From Kineococcus aurantiacus (lineage in GTDB: Bacteria > Actinomycetota > Actinomycetes > Actinomycetales > Kineococcaceae), in contig NZ_JACCBB010000001.1 of assembly GCF_013409345.1 (NCBI RefSeq), positions 3,720,001 to 3,784,000 of the forward strand: a DNA stretch of 64,000 nt. The letters are read 5' to 3'. Below the pieces are notes generated by a model, which did no database searches, was not told the DNA's origin, and saw nothing but the letters and a program-made list of their open reading frames with translations. This document shows positions 58,874 to 64,000 of this stretch, piece after piece (within the stretch, counting starts at the first letter, position 1; each line of letters starts with the position of its first letter). The translations under genes were made by a program, and so were the position numbers.

Positions 58874-59998
58874 TCACCGGGGCGCCGGCCCGCCCCCCGG
58901 TGCGCTCCCCGGTGCGCCGCCGTCGCGGCCGGTGTCCTCCCGCGTGCTGCGGCGGGCCGCCAGCAGCCGCCGGAACGACTCCAGCCGCACCGGGCCCGCG
59001 GCCCCCGCGTGCCCGGTCGCGACCCACGCGTCCAGCGCGCAGTCCGGCTCGTCGTGGGTGCAGCCGCGCGGGCAGTCCCGCTCCCCGGGCAGCAGGTCCG
59101 GGAACGCCCGCAGCACCGACTCCGGCGCGACGTGGGCCAGCCCGAACGAGCGCACCCCCGGGGTGTCGACGACCCAGCCGCCGCCGGGCAGGGCCAGCGC
59201 CGAGGACGCCGACGACGTGTGCCGCCCGCGGCCCGTCACGGCGTTGACGTGGCCGGTGGCCCGCTCGGCGTCCGGGACCAGGGCGTTGACCAGGGTCGAC
59301 TTGCCCACGCCGGAGTGACCCACCAGCACGCTCGTGCGGCCGGCCAGCCGCTCCCGGACCGCGTCCAGGCCCACCAGCCCCTCGGGCCCGCGCGAGGTCA
59401 CGACGGCCTCCAGCCCCAGCGGCGCCCAGGTGGTCAGCACCTCCTCGGCGGGCCGCAGGTCGCCCTTCGTCAGGCACAGCAGCGGGGTCATGCCCGCGTC
59501 GTACGCCGCCACGAGGCAGCGGTCGACCAGCCGCGAGCGCGGCTCGGGGTTCGCCACGGCCGCCACCACCACGAGCAGGTCGGCGTTGGCCACCACGACG
59601 CGCTCCACCGGGTCGCTGTCGTCGGCGGACCGGCGCAGCGTCGTGCGCCGCTCGTCGATGCGGACGATGCGCGCCAGGGTGTCCGTCGTCCCCGACACGT
59701 CCCCGACCAGGCCCACCCGGTCGCCCACGACGACGCCCGTGCGCCCCAGCTCCCGGGCCCGCATGGCCGTCACCACGCGCTGCTCCGCCGTGCCCTCACC
59801 GACCAGGCACGTCGAGCGGCCGCGGTCGACGGCGACCACGAACGCGTCGACGGCGTCGGCGTGCGCGGGGCGGTCCTTGGTCCGCGGTCGCGACCCGCGC
59901 CGGTTCGGCCGGACCCGGACGTCGTCCTCGTCGAACCGGCCGAGCGGACCGCGCTGGCGGGGGCTCAGGCGCCCACCCCGGCCAGCATCGAGGCCCAC
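58874..59998 (-). CDS. rsgA: Ribosome small-subunit-dependent GTPase A
   Basis: A circularly permuted GTPase of about 374 residues that matures the 30S subunit. The N-terminal OB fold (VVVGDRVGLVGDVSGTTD) is followed by the permuted G motifs: G4 CLTKGDLRP, G5-like TSRGPEG, G1 GHSGVGKSTLVNAL, switch GRGRHTSS, and G3 VDTPGVRSFGL. The C-terminal zinc knuckle has FPDLLPGERDCPRGCTHDEPDC. The start is uncertain: GTG 59998 adds ten residues before the conserved FDEDDVRVRPNRRG, whereas CTG 59968 overlaps the aroA stop as CTGA. Adjacent to aroA as in M. tuberculosis (Rv3227-Rv3228). Confidence 0.92.
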   Translation of the reverse strand: MGLDAGRGGRLSPRQRGPLGRFDEDDVRVRPNRRGSRPRTKDRPAHADAVDAFVVAVDRGRSTCLVGEGTAEQRVVTAMRARELGRTGVVVGDRVGLVGDVSGTTDTLARIVRIDERRTTLRRSADDSDPVERVVVANADLLVVVAAVANPEPRSRLVDRCLVAAYDAGMTPLLCLTKGDLRPAEEVLTTWAPLGLEAVVTSRGPEGLVGLDAVRERLAGRTSVLVGHSGVGKSTLVNALVPDAERATGHVNAVTGRGRHTSSASSALALPGGGWVVDTPGVRSFGLAHVAPESVLRAFPDLLPGERDCPRGCTHDEPDCALDAWVATGHAGAAGPVRLESFRRLLAARRSTREDTGRDGGAPGSAPGGGPAPR

Positions 59999-61317
59999 AT
60001 GCCGGGGAAGTCGGGCAGCGTCTTGCCGGTCGTGGCGATGTCCTCCACGAGGACCCCCTCGACCCGCAGCCCGATGACGGCCCCCGCGGTGGCCATCCGG
60101 TGGTCGGCGTACGTGCGGAACACCCCGCCGTGCAGCGGCGCCGGGTGCAGCAGCAGCCCGTCCAGCGTCTCCTCGGCGCGCCCGCCCAGGCTGTTCACCT
60201 CGGTGACCAGGGCCTTGAGCCGGTCGGTCTCGTGCCCGCGCAGGTGCGCGATGCCGCGCAGCCGGCTCGGGGAGGACGCCAGCGCCGCCAGCGCGGTCAC
60301 GACCGGCGCCAGCTCCCCGGCCTCGTGCAGGTCCAGGTCCACGCCGTACAGCTCCCCGGTGCCCTCCACGAGCAGCCCGTCGCGGTCCAGCGTCACGTCC
60401 GCGCCCATCTGGTCCAGCACGTCGCGCAGCACGTCGCCGGCCTGCGTCGTCGACTGCGGCCACCCCGGCACCCGCACCCGGCCCCCGGCCACGGCCGCCG
60501 CGGCCAGGAACGGCCCGGCGTTGGACAGGTCCGGCTCGACCTGGACGTCGAGGGGGTTGATCTCCCCGGCCTCGACGAACCAGCGCCCCGGCGTGGAGTC
60601 GTCGACCAGGACCCCGGCGTCGCGCAGCACCTCCACCGTCATCCGGATGTGCGGCAGGCTCGGGATGGGCGGGCCCTCGTGGACGACCTCCAGGCCCTCG
60701 CGGGTGCGGGCCCCGACCAGCAGCAGCGCCGAGACGAACTGGCTGGAGGCCGAGGCGTCGATGCGGACGGTGCCGCCGCGCAGCCCGCCGGCCGGGCCCT
60801 GGACGCTGAACGGCAGCAGCCCGCGCCCGCCGTCCTCCACGAGCGCGCCGAGCTGGCGCACGGCCTCGACGACGGCACCCATGGGGCGCTCGCGGGCCCG
60901 GGTGTCGCCGTCGAACTCGACGGGGGAGTCGGCCAGGGCCGCGACGGGCGGCAGGAAGCGCATGACCGTCCCGGCCAGCCCGCAGTCGATGCGGGAGCCG
61001 CCGGTGACCGGGCCCGGGCGCACCACCCAGTCCTCCGGGCCGACGCCCTCGGCGGCGTGACCGCCCTCGACCACGTCCGCGCCGAGCTGGCGCAGCGCGT
61101 CGGCCATGAGCAGCGTGTCCCGCGAGACCAGCGGGTCGCGCAGCAGGGAGGGGCGCTCGGCCAGCGCCGCCACCACGAGGTAGCGGTTCGTCAGCGACTT
61201 CGAGCCCGGCACTGCCACCACGGCGTCGAGGGGGCCGGCCGCGGTCGGCGCGGCCCACAGCTCACCGGCGTCGGCGACCGGGCTCGGGGGTCTGCTGGAC
61301 GGATCGTTCGGGGTCAC
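59965..61317 (-). CDS. aroA: 3-Phosphoshikimate 1-carboxyvinyltransferase (EPSP synthase)
   Basis: A 450-residue shikimate-pathway enzyme joining PEP to shikimate-3-phosphate. Key blocks: VPGSKSLTNRYLVVAALAE (about 37), LAGTVMRFLPPVAAL, RARERPMGAVVEAVRQLGA, ASASSQFVSALLLVGA, LRGHETDRLKAL and YADHRMATAGAVIGL. Length is normal. GTG 61317 has GGAGG about 8 nt upstream. It overlaps the rsgA reading frame at its 3' end. Chorismate made downstream of this step is the substrate of the TrpEG enzyme encoded at 45 kb, although the genes are not linked in an operon. Confidence 0.95.
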   Translation of the reverse strand: MTPNDPSSRPPSPVADAGELWAAPTAAGPLDAVVAVPGSKSLTNRYLVVAALAERPSLLRDPLVSRDTLLMADALRQLGADVVEGGHAAEGVGPEDWVVRPGPVTGGSRIDCGLAGTVMRFLPPVAALADSPVEFDGDTRARERPMGAVVEAVRQLGALVEDGGRGLLPFSVQGPAGGLRGGTVRIDASASSQFVSALLLVGARTREGLEVVHEGPPIPSLPHIRMTVEVLRDAGVLVDDSTPGRWFVEAGEINPLDVQVEPDLSNAGPFLAAAAVAGGRVRVPGWPQSTTQAGDVLRDVLDQMGADVTLDRDGLLVEGTGELYGVDLDLHEAGELAPVVTALAALASSPSRLRGIAHLRGHETDRLKALVTEVNSLGGRAEETLDGLLLHPAPLHGGVFRTYADHRMATAGAVIGLRVEGVLVEDIATTGKTLPDFPGMWASMLAGVGA

Positions 61318-61381
61318 GGGGGCATCCTCCCAGCCGCCCGCGACGGGGCGCGACCGTCGCCGCGCGACCCGCCGGGAGAGC

Positions 61382-61912
61382 TCAGCCGAGCTTGGCCGCG
61401 GCCAGCTGGACGTCCTTCTTGCCGATCTCGGCGGCGTGCAGGGCCTCGCGGGCCGCCAGCCGGGCCAGGCGCTGGGCGTCGCGGCCCGCGCGCTTGCCGC
61501 GCCACAGCGCGCCGGGCTTGCCGGCGGTGTCGGCGGCGGCCAGCAGGGCCGCGCCCAGCAGGCCGACGTCGGTGAGGAAGTCGGTGAGGACCTCGGCGCG
61601 CACCGTGGAGTCCTTCTCGGACCAGAACGGGTGGTTGACCGCGGCGGTCGGGGCCGCGGTCGCGGCCAGCACCGTCGCGGCCAGCCGGGGCGCGCGGCCG
61701 AGGGCGAACAGCACGCCCGCGCCCGCCATCGCGGCTCCGTTCAGGCGGACCAGCAGCACCGGGTCGTCGGGCAGCCGCAGGGTCCCGGCCGCCCGGTGCA
61801 CGAGCGGTTCGGCCGAGGGCGCGAGGTCGGCGGCGTGCCGGACCTGGTCGATGCCGTTCTTGATGAAGATCGCCGCGAGCATCGGGCGGGCCACTCGTCG
61901 CACCACAGTCAT
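61382..61912 (-). CDS. DoxX-family membrane protein
   Basis: A 176-residue protein with four membrane helices: RPMLAAIFIKNGIDQVRH (residues 8-25) is the DoxX opening, followed by NGAAMAGAGVLFALG, AATVLAATAAPTAAVNHPFW, and TDFLTDVGLLGAALLAAA. A basic tail ends AAAKLG. In mycobacteria a DoxX protein forms a membrane oxidoreductase complex with SodA and SseA. Here neither partner is present. ATG 61912 lies 6 nt after TAGGCA, with no ribosome site. It is divergent from the SRAP gene. Confidence 0.88.
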   Translation of the reverse strand: MTVVRRVARPMLAAIFIKNGIDQVRHAADLAPSAEPLVHRAAGTLRLPDDPVLLVRLNGAAMAGAGVLFALGRAPRLAATVLAATAAPTAAVNHPFWSEKDSTVRAEVLTDFLTDVGLLGAALLAAADTAGKPGALWRGKRAGRDAQRLARLAAREALHAAEIGKKDVQLAAAKLG

Positions 61913-61997
61913 GGGAGTTGCCTACCGCACCGCGGTGCCCACCGCGAACGCGGGCCTCGTGCCGGTCGTGTCCGGGGCGGGTGGCAAGGTCTGCCGG

Positions 61998-62822
61998 GTG
62001 TGCGGTCGCTACGCCCTGCGTCGGGAGCTCGAGGACCTCGTGGAGGAGTTCGAGGTCGACGACAACACCCTCACCGGCCCCGCCGCCGATCCCGCGGCGG
62101 TCACCCGGTCCACGAACGTCGCCCCCACGACGACGCCCCCGGTGGTGCTGGAGCGCTTCCGCAAGGGCGAACCGGACGCCCCGCCCACCCGCTCGCTGCG
62201 CGCGCTGCGGTGGGGCCTGGTGCCCAGCTGGTCGAAGGACGCCTCCGGCGCGGCCCGGATGGTCAACGCGCGGTCCGAGACGCTGCTGGACAAGCCCGCC
62301 TTCGCCGCGGCCGCGCTCGCGCGCCGCTGCCTGGTGCCCGTCGACGCCTGGTACGAGTGGCAGACCACCGCGGTCACCGGGCCCGGCGGCAAGCCGCTCA
62401 AGCAGCCCTTCGCGGTGTCCGCCGCCGACGGGTCGGTGCTGTCGCTGGCCGGGGTCTACGAGTTCTGGCAGGACCCCGCCAGGGCCCCCGAGGACCCCGC
62501 CCGCTGGGTGGTGTCCTTCGCCGTCGTCACGCGGGCGGCCGAGGCGGGGCTGGACCGGCTGCACGAGCGGATGCCCCTCGTCGTCCCGCGGGACCTGCGC
62601 GACGCCTGGCTGGACCCCTCCCTCGACGACGCCGACGACGTGCGGTCCCTGCTGGGGGCCGTCCCGCACGACCTCTTCCTCGGCGGTGCGCTGCGGGCCC
62701 ACCCCGTCTCCCGGCGCGTCGGCGACGTCCGCGACACCGGCGAGGACCTGCTGGACCCCGTCCCCCTCGCCGACCTGGCGGGCGTGGTGGACCTGCGCAC
62801 CGGCGAACCGATCGGTGGGTGA
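61998..62822 (+). CDS. SRAP-domain (YedK/HMCES) abasic-site protease-like protein
   Basis: A 274-residue SOS-response-associated peptidase that forms a covalent thiazolidine link with abasic sites in single-stranded DNA, shielding them. Start choice is decisive: GTG 61998 makes Cys residue 2 (MCGRYALR), which becomes the N-terminal nucleophile after Met removal. Other active-site parts are STNVAPTTTPPVV, RWGLVPSWSKD, MVNARSETLLDKPAF, Glu in VDAWYEWQ, and His in LHERMPLVV. CAAGGT lies 7 nt upstream. The gene is divergent from doxX and ends two bases before the SigR-type promoter. Confidence 0.94.
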   Translation: MCGRYALRRELEDLVEEFEVDDNTLTGPAADPAAVTRSTNVAPTTTPPVVLERFRKGEPDAPPTRSLRALRWGLVPSWSKDASGAARMVNARSETLLDKPAFAAAALARRCLVPVDAWYEWQTTAVTGPGGKPLKQPFAVSAADGSVLSLAGVYEFWQDPARAPEDPARWVVSFAVVTRAAEAGLDRLHERMPLVVPRDLRDAWLDPSLDDADDVRSLLGAVPHDLFLGGALRAHPVSRRVGDVRDTGEDLLDPVPLADLAGVVDLRTGEPIGG

Positions 62823-62823
62823 C

Positions 62824-62849
62824 GGAATGGTGACGGCGGGCCCCGCGTT
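62824..62849 (+). promoter_or_regulatory. SigR-dependent promoter p2 of sigR
   Basis: GGAAT (62824-62828), exactly 18 nt, GTT (62847-62849): a perfect match to the SigR/SigH consensus. It begins 2 nt after the SRAP stop. Transcription would start within about 9 nt, at or near ATG 62859, making a leaderless message for an extended SigR. Confidence 0.75.
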
Positions 62850-62858
62850 GTCCCGGTC

Positions 62859-63026
62859 ATGCCGCTCGCCCCACCCCTCGAACCCGTCCGGGAGGCCCGG
62901 CGCCCGTCCGCGCGCCGGGTCGAGCCGCGCACCCCGTCCCGCGGGACGGCCGGACCGCCCCGCCGCCAGGACCACCGTGCCCCGCGCGTGGGCGCCGTCC
63001 CCGCGCAGGGCCTAGGCTCGATCCCG
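62859..63026 (+). other. In-frame N-terminal extension of SigR (sigma-R' start)
   Basis: ATG 62859 opens 56 codons that read without a stop into the ATG of sigR at 63027. The extension ([20 protein letters not shown] onwards) is Pro/Arg-rich and looks disordered. Streptomyces coelicolor makes an unstable sigma-R' isoform with a 55-residue extension from its SigR-dependent promoter. Size, position and promoter agree here. Confidence 0.65.
63013..63018 (+). promoter_or_regulatory. Housekeeping -10 (TAGGCT) of sigR, p1
   Basis: TAGGCT lies 8 nt before ATG 63027, giving a leaderless short SigR under normal conditions. Confidence 0.5.
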
Positions 63027-63659
63027 ATGACCGAGCAGACCGAGCAGGTCCCGGCGACCACCGTCGCCGAGGAGACCGCTGACGAGCGGGCCGCGCGCTT
63101 CGAGCGCGACGCCCTGCCCTTCCTGGACCAGCTGTACTCCGCGGCCCTGCGCATGACGCGCAACCCCGCCGACGCCGAGGACCTCGTCCAGGACGCCTTC
63201 GCGAAGGCCTACGGCGCGTTCCACCAGTTCACGCCCGGGACGAACCTCAAGGCGTGGCTGTACCGGATCCTCACGAACACGTACATCAACACGTACCGCA
63301 AGAAGCAGCGCGAGCCCCAGCAGTCGCACTCGGACGAGATCGAGGACTGGCAGCTGGCCCGGGCCGAGTCGCACTCCTCGACCGGTCTGCGCTCGGCCGA
63401 GACCGAGGCGCTGGACCACCTGCCTGACTCCGACGTCAAGCGGGCGCTGCAGCAGGTCCCCGAGGACTTCCGGCTGGCCGTCTACCTGGCCGACGTCGAG
63501 GGCTTCGCGTACAAGGAGATCGCCGAGATCATGGGCACTCCCATCGGGACGGTGATGTCCCGGTTGCACCGCGGCCGTCGTCAGCTGCGCGAGCTGCTGC
63601 GCGACTACGCCGTGGACCGCGGCGTGTCCGGTGCGACCCAGAAGGAGAGTGCGTCGTGA
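63027..63659 (+). CDS. sigR: ECF sigma factor SigR (SigH), thiol-oxidative stress
   Basis: A 210-residue group IV sigma factor. Region 2 contains [29 protein letters not shown] (about 30-58) and [24 protein letters not shown]. Region 4 contains [48 protein letters not shown] (about 148-195). The sequence [16 protein letters not shown] is diagnostic of the SigR/SigH clade. It directs the response to disulfide stress (thioredoxin, mycothiol genes, proteases). ATG 63027 gives the standard form; a longer isoform from 62859 is likely. It overlaps rsrA by 4 nt. Confidence 0.95.
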   Translation: MTEQTEQVPATTVAEETADERAARFERDALPFLDQLYSAALRMTRNPADAEDLVQDAFAKAYGAFHQFTPGTNLKAWLYRILTNTYINTYRKKQREPQQSHSDEIEDWQLARAESHSSTGLRSAETEALDHLPDSDVKRALQQVPEDFRLAVYLADVEGFAYKEIAEIMGTPIGTVMSRLHRGRRQLRELLRDYAVDRGVSGATQKESAS

Positions 63660-63907
63660 GCGGGTCCAAGCACTGCCACGAGGTCCTGGACCGGGCCTTC
63701 GAGTACCTCGACGGCGAGATGCCGGACCTGGACTGCGAGCAGCTGCGCGCGCACCTGGAGGAGTGCGCCAGCTGCCTGGCCCAGCTCGCCGAGGACGAGA
63801 AGCTCAAGCGCGTCATCCGCGACGGCTGCCCCTGCGAGGAGGCCCCGCAGACCCTGCGGGCACGCATCCTCGTCTCGATCACGCAGGTCACCACCACCGC
63901 CGGCTGA
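63656..63907 (+). CDS. rsrA: RsrA zinc-binding anti-sigma factor
   Basis: An 83-residue redox-sensing anti-sigma factor of the ZAS family. Zinc and disulfide residues are Cys7, His33, Cys37 and Cys40 (HLEECASC), with an extra Cys58-Pro-Cys60 pair near the C-terminus. In the reduced, zinc-bound state it holds SigR; disulfide formation releases zinc and SigR. The GTG start overlaps the sigR stop (GTGA), ensuring coupled synthesis. A strong terminator follows. Confidence 0.94.
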   Translation: MSGSKHCHEVLDRAFEYLDGEMPDLDCEQLRAHLEECASCLAQLAEDEKLKRVIRDGCPCEEAPQTLRARILVSITQVTTTAG

Positions 63908-63922
63908 CCCCCGCACGCACGA

Positions 63923-63950
63923 GGCCCCGGACCCGTCAGGGTCCGGGGCC
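63923..63950 (+). terminator. Terminator of sigR-rsrA
   Basis: A hairpin with arms GGCCCCGGACC and GGTCCGGGGCC, short loop, followed by TCCGTCGTGT. It lies between rsrA and the convergent gene at the window edge and may serve both. Confidence 0.7.
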
Positions 63951-63972
63951 TCCGTCGTGTCTGCGAGCAGAC

Positions 63973-64000
63973 TCAGGCGTTGGGGCGCTTGCCGTGGTTC
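63973..64000 (-). CDS. C-terminus of probable ribosomal protein bL37
   Basis: The last eight codons read NHGKRPNA followed by a stop; the gene runs off the right edge. That ending recalls the tiny actinobacterial 50S protein bL37, which ends in a Asn-His-Gly-Lys-Arg-Pro-Asn type tail. With only eight residues the call is provisional. Confidence 0.5.

Overview
The window is chromosomal DNA of a very GC-rich actinobacterium. The signs are pervasive GTG starts, ATGA/GTGA stop-start overlaps, and actinobacterium-only genes: WhiB7, mycoredoxin, AdnAB, the SigR/RsrA pair, DUF3107, DUF3152 and PPA1309. The mixture resembles the Kineosporiales (Kineococcus-like), but no rRNA is present to prove this. 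Much of the gene content matches the Mycobacterium tuberculosis interval Rv3193c-Rv3228 (UPF0182, PDZ/Lon-like, DUF2342, whiB7, uvrD2, mrx1, nudC, adnBA, the alkyltransferase-like gene, DUF3152, DUF3107, DEAD helicase, sigH/rshA, SRAP, aroA, rsgA). It is therefore mostly a conserved housekeeping and stress block, not a mobile island. I saw no insertion sequence, prophage or CRISPR array.

Layout. 1-6 kb: a truncated alcohol dehydrogenase, an orphan PilB/GspE ATPase overlapping a DUF1003 gene and a PRC/MgtE-N/CBS gene, then dps and a general-stress membrane protein. 6-12 kb: aminopeptidase P, DUF6758, a PHP phosphoesterase, MarC and a long-tailed DEAD-box helicase. 12-22 kb: DUF3107, a DUF3152 lipoprotein, a PPOX-type flavoprotein, then an overlapping run of alkyltransferase-like gene, metF, adnA and adnB (double-strand-break resection). 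22-29 kb: a DNase I-fold hydrolase, a phosphotransferase, NudC, a degenerate uridine kinase, mycoredoxin, UvrD2, and whiB7 behind a long regulatory leader. 29-38 kb: ThiF-like, DUF5679, YgjP-like and DUF2342 genes, a PDZ/Lon-like protease, PPA1309 and UPF0182. 38-42 kb: two complete initiator-tRNA units followed by the Hen1-Pnkp RNA-repair operon. 42-49 kb: a DedA-like protein with a two-component system, a fused anthranilate synthase behind a trpL attenuator, a variant glucose-6-phosphate dehydrogenase, a GNAT enzyme and a SWEET-like transporter. 49-59 kb: MscS, a CPBP protease, HisN, VKOR and a 1841-residue kinase-ATPase-GAF-GGDEF protein. 59-64 kb: rsgA, aroA, DoxX, the SRAP protein, sigR-rsrA, and the tail of a probable bL37 ribosomal protein gene.

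How it works together. Regulation is the most informative layer. sigR has two promoters and two in-frame starts. One promoter is a SigR-type GGAAT-N18-GTT element that would make a 56-residue longer isoform, as in Streptomyces sigma-R'. A near-match lies upstream of mycoredoxin. whiB7 has an AT-rich box, a promoter, an 86-codon leader frame with a strong ribosome site, and a terminator hairpin. The anthranilate synthase has a 25-codon leader with three consecutive Trp codons. At least eleven genes have a TANNNT -10 hexamer only 6-8 nt before the start codon, which points to widespread leaderless mRNA.
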